A DNA stretch of 64,000 bases. Source: CAYUNW01 sp964446235 (lineage in GTDB: Bacteria > Patescibacteriota > Microgenomatia > 2-02-FULL-39-11). The stretch is taken from the NCBI GenBank assembly GCA_964446235.1, contig CAYUNW010000002.1, positions 1 to 64,000 on the forward strand, read 5' to 3'. This document shows positions 7,822-14,801 of the stretch, one piece after another. A program made the translations under genes and the position numbers. Positions within the stretch are counted from its first letter, which is position 1. Each line of letters opens with the position of its first letter. Under the pieces are notes generated by a model that made no database searches, had not been told where the DNA came from, and worked only from the letters and a program-made list of their open reading frames with translations.

Positions 7822-9527
7822 TAGAACTACTCTCTGATGATTTCCTAATAAGTACACAAGATCACGAAAGAACAAAGTTAGTTTCACAGCTAAACAAATT
7901 GAAAAATGAACTTTTCGATATAACTTCTTCTTCTCAGAAAGATTCAAAACGCAGGGAAATTGATAGCTTAATAAAAACTATATTTGAGTACGACAAAAAT
8001 AAAGGTATTCATAAGCTCAAACAAAAAATTGTCGCTATTCGTTCTCAAACTAGACTATTTGAAGATGAGATCGACAAGAAAAACGACCATACAAAGATAA
8101 AAGAAATTGAAAATAAAATTGAGGAATTAGGCAAAATAAAAATTCCAGGATTATCTGAACATTTCGAGTGGCATATAAATTTTTCCGAAGTATTTCAAGA
8201 GAAAGATGGATTTGACTTGGTAATAGCAAATCCTCCATATGTAAGAATTCAAAATTTAAGATATCAAGAAATAGATTTTTACAAAAAAAGATATTGGAGT
8301 GCATATAAAAGACTAGATTTGTCAATCCTTTTTCTCGAACTTGCTCATAAAATAATGAGATACGATGGTAACTCTGTATATATAACTTCTTCGCAGTTTA
8401 CAAAAACAGAGTATGGAAGAAAAATTAGAGAGGTTCTACTAAAAAGTCTAAGATCAATAGTTTATTTTGGGGACAATCAGATTTTTGAAAGCGCTACAAA
8501 TTATACATCTTTATTTTTCTTCGCGAATAATATTAAGGATAAATCTATTATTTTTACAAATGCAGAGAAGTATATGGGAAAGGTAGATCTCAATGAGTAT
8601 ATAAAAGAAAACCAATCGATAATAAAAAGAAATAGTTTGAAAGACAGCTCTTGGGAATTAGAAAAATCAGATATATCAGAGATATTAAATAAAATAAAAC
8701 TATCTAAATTTAAACAACTATATGAAATTGCTGATATTGAATACGGTCTAGTTACAGGATTAGATTCAGTTCTTGTTTTTAAAAAAAATAAACTAAACTT
8801 AGGAAATTCCCAATTCGTATATCCACTATTAAAACCGCTTAACACTGATAGATACCAATTAACACGGGCAGAATATTGTGTAGTTTATCCATATACGTCT
8901 TATGAAGATCGGACAGTAATAATTGATGAAAATAAGTTAAAACAGTCAGCCCCTAAGTTATATAAGTATTTATTATTAAATAAAAATAAACTTCTATTAA
9001 GAAAAGATTCGAGACAAAGTGTAGATAAGGATACTAAAATATGGTATGCGCTAATGAGACATTCTTCATTTCAAAAAGTCCAGAGAGAAAAAATATTGAC
9101 TCAAGCTTTATGTAAACATAACGAATTTTGTTTAGATACAAATGGTCAGTTTTTTACTGGAGGTAGTATTTATTCGATTAGCTCTAAATTAATCGACGTA
9201 ACTAACAAATCCTTATTGGGATTGCTTAATAGCAAGGTATGTGAATTTTTTTATCAACTAGTTTGCCCGATAAGACAACATGGATATAGGTTTTATGCTG
9301 GAACCTTCCTAAAAAGTTTACCAATACCACAAGACTTCTTTAAAGAAAGTGAAAAATTACACTTTATGGTAGAGAAAATCCTTGGGATTACTGAACATAA
9401 AGATTATATAGTAAATCCAGAAAAACAGAAAAAAGTTAAAAATTACGAAAAACAAATCGATCAGATGGTTTATGGATTATATGGTCTAACGAAAGAAGAA
9501 ATTACGATTATTGAGAAATCGATATAA
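7803..9527 (+). CDS. Eco57I/PglX-like DNA methyltransferase, C-terminal part (NPPY and target recognition)
   Basis: 574 aa overlapping the previous frame by 19 nt. A coiled-coil segment (~20-110) precedes the catalytic motif IV DLVIANPPYVRIQ (N143-Y146). The C-terminal two thirds resemble a target-recognition region (YGLVTGLDSVLVF, then LLGLLNSKVCEFFYQ). It would complete the enzyme by binding the N-terminal subunit, or represents the downstream half of a gene broken by an indel. TAA precedes the ATG by two codons in this frame, so independent translation needs reinitiation or coupling from the overlapping upstream frame. It ends with a TAATG overlap to the nucleotidyltransferase gene, indicating coupling. 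Confidence 0.8.
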   Translation: MQGNSLIELLSDDFLISTQDHERTKLVSQLNKLKNELFDITSSSQKDSKRREIDSLIKTIFEYDKNKGIHKLKQKIVAIRSQTRLFEDEIDKKNDHTKIKEIENKIEELGKIKIPGLSEHFEWHINFSEVFQEKDGFDLVIANPPYVRIQNLRYQEIDFYKKRYWSAYKRLDLSILFLELAHKIMRYDGNSVYITSSQFTKTEYGRKIREVLLKSLRSIVYFGDNQIFESATNYTSLFFFANNIKDKSIIFTNAEKYMGKVDLNEYIKENQSIIKRNSLKDSSWELEKSDISEILNKIKLSKFKQLYEIADIEYGLVTGLDSVLVFKKNKLNLGNSQFVYPLLKPLNTDRYQLTRAEYCVVYPYTSYEDRTVIIDENKLKQSAPKLYKYLLLNKNKLLLRKDSRQSVDKDTKIWYALMRHSSFQKVQREKILTQALCKHNEFCLDTNGQFFTGGSIYSISSKLIDVTNKSLLGLLNSKVCEFFYQLVCPIRQHGYRFYAGTFLKSLPIPQDFFKESEKLHFMVEKILGITEHKDYIVNPEKQKKVKNYEKQIDQMVYGLYGLTKEEITIIEKSI

Positions 9528-10300
9528 TGAGTTACTTACAACAAATACTTTATAAATACAAAGCGAGAGATTTATCTGGCTATGTAACTTCAATTACTCA
9601 ACTTAAAACCACACTGAAAACCTGGGCAAGTACATGTTATGTTGATATTTTGGATTCCGGTTCAAGGGCAAAAGGTACTGCGATCTCACTCGCTTCAGAT
9701 GTAGATTTTCTTGTATCACTTACGAGCGGTTGTAATGAAAATAGCGGAGGTCTAAGAAGTATTTATAATTCTTTATTTAACAAACTTAATGGTATCTATC
9801 TTAACGTTAGAAAACAAAACGTTTCTGTAAGAATAACTATTAATAGTTTAGAAGTGGATGTTACTCCAGCGAGAAGACAGGATGGTTATTCTGACGACCA
9901 TTGGCTATATGTATCAAAATTAGATACCAGAACGCAATCAAACATTAATAAACATATCCAGGATATATCACAATCTGGAAGATTAAATGAAATAAAATTA
10001 ATAAAAATATGGAGGGAACTTAATAGATTAGATTTTCCTTCAATTTATCTTGAATACATAATCAAAGATTATATTTTGAAAAATTATCCTACTAATATAT
10101 CAAATTTAGGTGACAACACATTCCGGATACTAAAGGAGTTGGGGAAAAGCTATGACAACCCGCTTGATATTAGGATAGTTGACCCTGCTAACTCTAATAA
10201 CATATTGTCTGACTTGTTAAATCAAACGGAGAAAAAAAGAATTATAGATTCGGCTTCGATAGCAAGCCAACAAACCAACTGGAACCAAATACTTTGGTAA
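9527..10300 (+). CDS. OAS/CD-NTase-like nucleotidyltransferase
   Basis: 257 aa. The polymerase-beta-type active site is complete: GS motif at G45-S46 in DSGSRAKGT, D58-V-D60 in SDVDFLVSL, and a third acidic residue D111 in LEVDVTPA. The later motif RIVDPANSNN (~216-225) is typical of OAS/CD-NTase and CCA-adding-like enzymes. CD-NTases make cyclic oligonucleotide messengers in CBASS. Here the gene starts at TAATG overlapping the methyltransferase stop and is followed by two nuclease-fold proteins, so a signalling or nucleotide-modifying role in defence is plausible. It could instead be a toxin-type nucleotidyltransferase. The family is confident; the product is inferred. Confidence 0.75.
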   Translation: MSYLQQILYKYKARDLSGYVTSITQLKTTLKTWASTCYVDILDSGSRAKGTAISLASDVDFLVSLTSGCNENSGGLRSIYNSLFNKLNGIYLNVRKQNVSVRITINSLEVDVTPARRQDGYSDDHWLYVSKLDTRTQSNINKHIQDISQSGRLNEIKLIKIWRELNRLDFPSIYLEYIIKDYILKNYPTNISNLGDNTFRILKELGKSYDNPLDIRIVDPANSNNILSDLLNQTEKKRIIDSASIASQQTNWNQILW

Positions 10301-10305
10301 CTGAT

Positions 10306-11010
10306 ATGTCAAAGAACGTAAATATCCAAAAACTGTTTTCTGCTTTAGACAGTGAACTTCGATTAAAATTGTCAAGCAAGATAGATGAGATTTATCACCC
10401 TTCGGCTAAAGGAACTGAGGTTGAACTAAACTGGATTGGTTTATTAAAAGATTACTTACCAGAAAGATATAAGGTTGATAGTGGTTTCATTATAGATCAC
10501 AAAGGAAATCTCAGTGAACAAATAGATATTATTATTTATGACAGGCACTACACGCCCTTCATTTTTAAAGGTAAAAGTGTGGTTTTTATACCCGCTGAAG
10601 GAGTATATGCAATCTTTGAGGTAAAACCAAAACTTAATAAAAAGAATTTCAATTATGCAGTAAAGAAATTAAATAGTGTTGAAAAACTACAAAGAACATC
10701 TGCGAAATTTAAGCACATCTCTGGTGAGGATAAAAAAGAACTTTTTAATATCATCGGAGGTATTTTAACTAAAGAAATTGGAAGCAATACTATTTACAAT
10801 AAAATAGATATAAAGTCGAAATTATCCTTTATCATGTGCTTGGATAAAGGAATAAAGGTTGTAAATAATCAAACTATTGAGGTACAAGAAAAGGATACGA
10901 TTTTATCTTTCTTTTTACTTAAACTGATCGAAAAACTTAGAGGGTTAGCTACTGTTCCCGCATTAGACGTAGACAAATATCTAAGTTTTAATAAGAAAAA
11001 AGCAAAATAG
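10306..11010 (+). CDS. DUF6602-like protein with a PD-(D/E)XK nuclease signature
   Basis: 234 aa from the ATG at 10306; a TTG at 10294 would give a 4-residue longer version overlapping the previous gene. Residues ~36-107 carry GTEVELNW, LPERYKVDSGFII, QIDIIIYDR and AEGVYAIFEVKP. An acidic residue in QIDIIIYD followed by the E105-V-K107 pair fits the D...ExK core of restriction-endonuclease-fold proteins, and the whole stretch matches DUF6602 as I recall it. It directly follows the nucleotidyltransferase and may be its effector nuclease. No Cap4 or SAVED sensor domain is apparent, so any ligand control is speculative. Confidence 0.65.
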   Translation: MSKNVNIQKLFSALDSELRLKLSSKIDEIYHPSAKGTEVELNWIGLLKDYLPERYKVDSGFIIDHKGNLSEQIDIIIYDRHYTPFIFKGKSVVFIPAEGVYAIFEVKPKLNKKNFNYAVKKLNSVEKLQRTSAKFKHISGEDKKELFNIIGGILTKEIGSNTIYNKIDIKSKLSFIMCLDKGIKVVNNQTIEVQEKDTILSFFLLKLIEKLRGLATVPALDVDKYLSFNKKKAK

Positions 11011-11012
11011 AT

Positions 11013-11768
11013 ATGTCACAATATTACAATTCAAAAAGAATAAAGAATATATACGACCCTGGATCAAAAAAACCATTTAGTCTAAGTCGATCAAAAATTG
11101 ACATATTTTTAGAGTGTCCAAGATGTTTTTACTTAGATCGAAGACTTGGTGTTGGTAGACCTCCAGGATATCCATTTACTTTGAATAGTGCGGTAGATAA
11201 GCTGTTAAAACTAGAGTTTGACACTCATAGAGCCAATGGTACACAACATCCACTGTTGGAAAAATATGGTGTTGATGCTAAGCCTATTCCCCATGAGCAA
11301 TTAGACGAATGGCGGCAGAATTTTGTTGGAATTAGGTACCATCACAAGCCAACTAATCTAGTCATATTCGGAGCGATCGATGATCTATGGCAGAACTCTA
11401 AAGAAGAATATATTGTAGTTGATTACAAATCGACAAGTAAGAACGAGGAGATTACAGAGTTGGATAAAGATTGGCAAGACGGATACAAACGACAGATGGA
11501 AATTTATCAATGGTTACTAAGGCAAAATGGGTATAAGGTTTCAGATACAGGATATTTTGTTTACTGTAACGGTATTACTGACAAAAAAGCCTTTGATGCC
11601 AAGCTTGAGTTTGATGTCACTTTAATAGCTTATGAAGGAAATGATAACTGGGTTGAAAAAGCAATAAAAGACGCCCATAAATGTTTACAAAGTAACTCTA
11701 TTCCAGAGTCAAGTAAAGATTGTGACTATTGCAATTATCAAGAAGCAGTTAAAAACGCTATTAAATAG
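11013..11768 (+). CDS. PD-(D/E)XK nuclease, Cas4/RecB-like, with four cysteines
   Basis: 251 aa. The nuclease core is GAIDDLW (120-126), VVDYKST (135-141, with D137 and K139) and the QxxxY-like helix QMEIYQWLL (161-169). C35-P-R-C38 near the N-terminus and C237-D-Y-C240 near the C-terminus frame the fold as in Cas4 and AddB enzymes, where they bind an Fe-S cluster. It starts 2 nt after the preceding stop, in the same operon. Expected activity is single-strand or end-directed DNA cleavage. No Cas genes or CRISPR array are in the window, so it belongs with the defence operon rather than adaptation. Confidence 0.8.
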   Translation: MSQYYNSKRIKNIYDPGSKKPFSLSRSKIDIFLECPRCFYLDRRLGVGRPPGYPFTLNSAVDKLLKLEFDTHRANGTQHPLLEKYGVDAKPIPHEQLDEWRQNFVGIRYHHKPTNLVIFGAIDDLWQNSKEEYIVVDYKSTSKNEEITELDKDWQDGYKRQMEIYQWLLRQNGYKVSDTGYFVYCNGITDKKAFDAKLEFDVTLIAYEGNDNWVEKAIKDAHKCLQSNSIPESSKDCDYCNYQEAVKNAIK

Positions 11769-11813
11769 AAATTACGGAGAAAAAATAAATTTAATATATG
11801 TCGAAAGTAATAT

Positions 11814-13085
11814 ATGGACTATTTTGACAAATTAGCAAACAACGTTAAATCACGTTGGAAAAATTTTGTTGTTGGAATAAGAACTTACTTTAAAAAATTA
11901 CTTTTTCCGCTTTACCTTTTCCCTATCAAGTTATTAACCTACTCCGTCTATTACCTCTTTAAATTTCTTATAAAGTTAATCATTGCTTTTATTGGTCTTA
12001 CCATCGATTGTATTGTTTATCCCTTTAAAAGTCTTAAGAATTTCTTAAAATCTATTGTTATCGTTGCAGTTAGTTTATATTTAGTAGCCTCATTGTTTGT
12101 TATCGGGGATTATCTGACTAAACAATACGGCTGGTGGGGAAAGTTTTTATGTTCAATTGGTATCCGCGATAGATTGCAGAACTCCGTTGTCCGGATAGTT
12201 GGTGGCTATTCTGAAGGATCCGGATTTTTTGTTGCCGATAATCAAATCTTAACCAATTTCCATGTCATTGCTGATGAACCCAGCCCAAAAGTCATTCTTC
12301 CCAACGGAGATTTTCTCACCCCAACAAAAATACTTGGTAACAAGGACGCCGATTTAGCATTGCTTTTTACAGAAAAACATTTTCCCCAGCTTGTTCTTCC
12401 TTTACCGGATAAGATCGGTTTTTATGAAGAAGAACCTCTTGTTTCTGCCGGTTATCCACTAGGTACGGATTTAAGCGGAAAGGCCACTGTTCTTAGGGGT
12501 AAATTTGTAGAATTCAGAAAACCAAAAACTTCTCCGGTTGGATATATTCAAACAGACATTAGTCTGGTTAAAGGTATGAGCGGTGGTCCCATATCTGACC
12601 AGTGCGGTCAAATAGTCGGAGTCAATACTATTAGCCTTGCTGGTTTGTCACTCTTTGTTATTGGCTCTGACGCGAAAGCATTAATACCTTCTTTTACAGA
12701 TCAAGGCATTGCTAAAATTGAGGTGGACGCTTCAATTTCACCGGAGGAAGCGGTCAAGGCTTTTTATACGTACTTAAAGGCTCGTAGAATGGAGGACGGC
12801 TTCAATCTTTTAAGCCGCGAGTATCTGAAAAAGACCAATTTTGAAGAATGGACTAATAGATTTAAAGATATTTTAGACGTCGACGTCGTAAAGTCAGAAA
12901 GATTCGAAAATACCAAAGACACCGCCTTTGTAAAGTTTTCCACTAAAAATTGGGTAGATGGTGAAGCAGAGATACATTACTACGAAGGCACTTGGCAGAC
13001 AGTTTTGGAAGACGGGCTATATAAGATGCTTAAAAGTAAAATTAAGGAAGTTGAAAACCCAGAATGGGGCTGGTTCTATGAGTAA
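11814..13085 (+). CDS. Membrane-anchored trypsin-like (HtrA-type) serine protease
   Basis: 423 aa. The first ~105 residues hold several hydrophobic segments (~28-68 and ~79-100) that should anchor it in the membrane. The protease domain (~120-300) has the catalytic triad H150 (LTNFHVIAD), D180 (DADLALL) and S256 (GMSGGP). A ~120-residue C-terminal domain follows, with no clear PDZ signature; it has the look of an NTF2-like or DUF4878-type fold (EEAVKAFYTYLKARRMEDGFNLLS). It starts 46 nt after the nuclease gene and may be co-transcribed, in which case it could be a defence effector. Equally it could be an ordinary envelope protease bordering the island. Confidence 0.8.
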   Translation: MDYFDKLANNVKSRWKNFVVGIRTYFKKLLFPLYLFPIKLLTYSVYYLFKFLIKLIIAFIGLTIDCIVYPFKSLKNFLKSIVIVAVSLYLVASLFVIGDYLTKQYGWWGKFLCSIGIRDRLQNSVVRIVGGYSEGSGFFVADNQILTNFHVIADEPSPKVILPNGDFLTPTKILGNKDADLALLFTEKHFPQLVLPLPDKIGFYEEEPLVSAGYPLGTDLSGKATVLRGKFVEFRKPKTSPVGYIQTDISLVKGMSGGPISDQCGQIVGVNTISLAGLSLFVIGSDAKALIPSFTDQGIAKIEVDASISPEEAVKAFYTYLKARRMEDGFNLLSREYLKKTNFEEWTNRFKDILDVDVVKSERFENTKDTAFVKFSTKNWVDGEAEIHYYEGTWQTVLEDGLYKMLKSKIKEVENPEWGWFYE

Positions 13086-13287
13086 TTTAGATGTAGGAGA
13101 ATACTCAGCTTGAGGCTGAAACTGACACCAGGTGTCACCTGGTGAGTCCTGGGACATATCCGGGGTTAGGTTTGTGAGACTGCAAATTGAAGTTTTGCGG
13201 GTATTGGAAACAGTGGAATATCAAAGGAATTTGTTTTAAAATAGGTGCTGACTTTGTCCACTGTTCTCAGCAAATATAGTATTAGTT
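13086..13287. other. Palindrome-rich intergenic region before tRNA-Leu(TAA)
   Basis: No gene is visible. The region holds TCAGC-TTGAG-GCTGA (13105-13119), the perfect inverted repeat CACCAGGTG-T-CACCTGGTG (13126-13144), and AACAGTGGA/TCCACTGTT (13209-13217 with 13257-13265). It is richer in G+C than neighbouring spacers. It could be a structured RNA or a protein-binding site. I do not recognise RNase P RNA, SRP RNA or tmRNA in it. Confidence 0.4.
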
Positions 13288-13372
13288 GCCGGGGTGGCGG
13301 AATTGGCAGACGCGCAGGACTTAAAATCCTGTGACCTCAAAAGTCGTGAGGGTTCGAGTCCCTCCCTCGGCA
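13288..13372 (+). tRNA. tRNA-Leu (anticodon TAA)
   Basis: An 85-nt type II tRNA. The acceptor GCCGGGG pairs with CCTCGGC, discriminator A, loop CTTAAAA giving anticodon TAA, and a long variable arm. CCA is not encoded. Its 3' end CCTCGGCACA repeats, in inverted orientation, the attB-side sequence used by the element at tRNA-Leu(GAG). Confidence 0.95.
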
Positions 13373-13382
13373 CATAATATAG

Positions 13383-13802
13383 TTAAATTTTATACTTCTT
13401 CTTAAGAATAAATGAAGCAGCAATGAGGATAATGCCTGCTATAACACTAAAAGATGGTATGCCTACAGACGGACTTATTTTAAAGGGTGCTTTTGTTGGT
13501 GTAGGGGTTTGAGTAGGAGTAAGAGTCAAAGTAGGAGTAATTTTTATAGTTGGACTTGGTGAAATTTTTTTAACTGTTGGTCTGGCAGTAGGTTTGATAG
13601 TTGGAGTAGGTGAAGTTTGAGATATGGAATCAGCCTGTTGTGAAGGTGTTGGAGTGTTTGATGTCTGATTTGACTGAGTAGGAGTGACGGTAATGGTAGG
13701 TTCAGAAGTTGGTGTCAAAGAAATATCTTGAGCATTTCCTTTGGATATAGTTAAAAAATTTATAAATAGTATTAAAATTAATATTTTGAATAAATATTTC
13801 AT
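13383..13802 (-). CDS. Secreted or surface protein with a Thr/Pro-rich stalk and C-terminal membrane anchor
   Basis: 139 aa. A signal peptide (residues 1-24, ending GNAQ) is followed by a ~75-residue linker of repeated T-P and S-P units, then a C-terminal hydrophobic helix (~115-132) and the basic end KKKYKI. Such stalked anchored proteins are common in Microgenomates. No folded domain is obvious. Its ATG is 7 nt beyond the GCAC that ends the recombinase element on the minus strand. Before that insertion it would have started 7 nt after the 3' end of tRNA-Leu(GAG), matching the tRNA-mRNA spacing seen elsewhere in this window. Confidence 0.7.
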   Translation of the reverse strand: MKYLFKILILILFINFLTISKGNAQDISLTPTSEPTITVTPTQSNQTSNTPTPSQQADSISQTSPTPTIKPTARPTVKKISPSPTIKITPTLTLTPTQTPTPTKAPFKISPSVGIPSFSVIAGIILIAASFILKKKYKI

Positions 13803-13808
13803 ATCTTA

Positions 13809-13910
13809 GTGCTCTCTTTACGAACAACTTCGAACTATATTTAAAAAGGTAGGCTCACCCGCCTGACGGCGGGTTCGCCACGCTCCTGCGCGGCTGGTGC
13901 CGCGCCTCCG
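13809..13910. repeat. Arm A, outer copy (attR half)
   Basis: A 102-bp inverted copy of 14548-14649 with four mismatches by eye. It contains GC-rich hairpins (such as GCGCGGC with GCCGCGC) and ends at GTGC (13809-13812). Confidence 0.85.
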
Positions 13911-13911
13911 C

Positions 13912-13934
13912 TATTTTTTGCGCGCGCGATTTTG
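13912..13934. repeat. 23-bp inverted repeat, partner at 16121-16143
   Basis: A GCGCGCGC core flanked by T6 and ATTTTG is repeated perfectly in inverted orientation at 16121-16143, inside the recombinase gene. Both copies abut a GC-rich tetraloop hairpin: GCTCGC/GCGAGC at 13936-13951 and GGCCGC/GCGGCC at 16106-16121. Confidence 0.7.
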
Positions 13935-13940
13935 TGCTCG

Positions 13941-14258
13941 CTACCGCGAGCGTTTTAAGATATTTTTAAATTCAAGTTTTTCTTTATTTATAATTATTTC
14001 CTCTGGTTTTATTTCTCGTTTCCAATATTCTCGCTCGTCCCTTTCCATAGCTTGAAAATTCGTATATTCTTTTCCTGTCCATGGACTTATGTACCTGTTA
14101 AATTGATTCATCCACTTTCTATTTGCTTCTTGCAAAGCTTCTTGGCTCGAATAATCTTTACCATCCAACCCTTTAAAATAAAGATATTTCGGAGTCTCGA
14201 TTTTCTGACCTGTAACCCCTAAATCTCTTGCTTGAATTGGTCTTTTTATTTCGTCCAT
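13941..14258 (-). CDS. Hypothetical 105-aa protein carried by the recombinase element
   Basis: The ATG at 14258 is preceded by GAGG with 8-nt spacing; an in-frame GTG at 14267 would overlap that site. The protein is polar and soluble, with aromatic clusters (PKYLYFKGLDGKDYSSQEALQ; WMNQFNRYISPWTGKEYTNF) and a basic helical end. The repeated D/E-Y-x-x-x-x-A-x-x units suggest two related ~30-residue motifs. I do not recognise a family. Its last codons lie in a GC-rich hairpin. It sits between the two A arms and would invert relative to the recombinase if the internal sites recombined. It might be a recombination directionality factor, but nothing in the sequence proves that. Confidence 0.6.
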   Translation of the reverse strand: MDEIKRPIQARDLGVTGQKIETPKYLYFKGLDGKDYSSQEALQEANRKWMNQFNRYISPWTGKEYTNFQAMERDEREYWKREIKPEEIIINKEKLEFKNILKRSR

Positions 14259-14363
14259 ATTTATCACCTCGCTTTCTTAAAAATTAATGTCTCTAACAAT
14301 GCTATTCTATCAAATTTCTTTACGATTTGCCATGAATGTAATGGCAAGTTTTATGAATTTCTC

Positions 14364-14392
14364 TTGTATTTATTTTAGGATTTTGTTATATT
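14364..14392 (+). promoter_or_regulatory. Promoter TTGTAT-N17-TATATT in front of a pseudoknot RNA
   Basis: TTGTAT (14364-14369) and TATATT (14387-14392) are spaced by 17 nt, placing +1 at about 14399. That is the first base of the 5' strand of the pseudoknot stem. Confidence 0.6.
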
Positions 14393-14398
14393 TTAATT

Positions 14399-14475
14399 GA
14401 GCTCAAGAAACCGAAGGGATTTTTAGTGCCCTCGTTGGACAAGTCCTTTCGGATTTGAGCTCACCAGCGAGGGCA
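14399..14475 (+). ncRNA. H-type pseudoknot RNA upstream of the serine recombinase
   Basis: Stem 1 pairs GAGCTCAA (14399-14406) with TTGAGCTC (14455-14462), and CCGAAGGGA (14411-14419) with TCCTTTCGG (14444-14452). Stem 2 pairs TGCCCTCGTTGG (14427-14438), inside the first loop, with CCAGCGAGGGCA (14464-14475), outside it. This interleaving makes an H-type pseudoknot. Both non-Watson-Crick positions (G14416-U14447 and U14435-G14467) are G-U pairs only when read on the plus strand, which supports a plus-strand RNA. It may regulate the recombinase mRNA, which starts about 330 nt downstream. Confidence 0.6.
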
Positions 14476-14547
14476 TTTGAGTTTTGTTCTTTAAAATTTT
14501 CGCGCTTTTTCTTTTCCGCTTTTAGCGGAATTTCGAGCCGACTTTTT

Positions 14548-14649
14548 CGGAGGCGCGGCGTCAGCCGCGCAGGAGCGTGGCGAACCCGCCGTCAAACGGG
14601 TGAGCCTACCTTTTTAAATATAGTTCGAAGTTGTTCGTAAAGAGAGCAC
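14548..14649. repeat. Arm A, inner copy
   Basis: A 102-bp inverted partner of 13809-13910. It carries a perfect GGCGCGGC/GCCGCGCC hairpin (14552-14571). It joins arm B through the shared GCAC (14646-14649), together making an intact attP-like site. Confidence 0.85.
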
Positions 14650-14735
14650 AAAAGGAGATCGGAGGGGAAGGCGCTGGCCGCGCCCGCCCTCGCGGCCAGC
14701 GCCGCAGAGGCTTCGGACAGAGAAAATTCGAGCCG
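14646..14735. repeat. Arm B, inner copy
   Basis: A 90-bp inverted partner of 16206-16295, identical by eye over its whole length. It includes the 13-bp perfect stem GGCGCTGGCCGCG/CGCGGCCAGCGCC. Confidence 0.9.
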
Positions 14736-14801
14736 AAAAAAAAGAAGTAGAGAAAAAGCGCGAAAATTGAAAACAAAGGGACAGAACAAAAACAAAAAAT
14801 T

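Noticed and set aside
2853..9527. A DISARM or BREX system
   Set aside because: PLD, helicase and PglX-like parts recall both, but DrmA/DrmB (DUF1998) and PglZ/BrxC/BrxL are absent.
11013..11768. Cas4 of a CRISPR adaptation module
   Set aside because: No CRISPR array, cas1, cas2 or other cas gene is visible in the window.
1..13287. tRNA-Leu(TAA) as the attachment site of the whole left-hand island
   Set aside because: I could not find a duplicated tRNA 3' end at the other side; the left boundary is outside the window.
13086..13287. RNase P RNA, SRP RNA or tmRNA
   Set aside because: None of their conserved core motifs could be found in this palindrome-rich spacer.
13400..13700. Tandem DNA repeat in the stalked surface-protein gene and similar stretches at 46140-46260 and 46900-46990
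   Set aside because: These are low-complexity codons for Thr-Pro linkers, irregular in length, not a CRISPR or satellite array.
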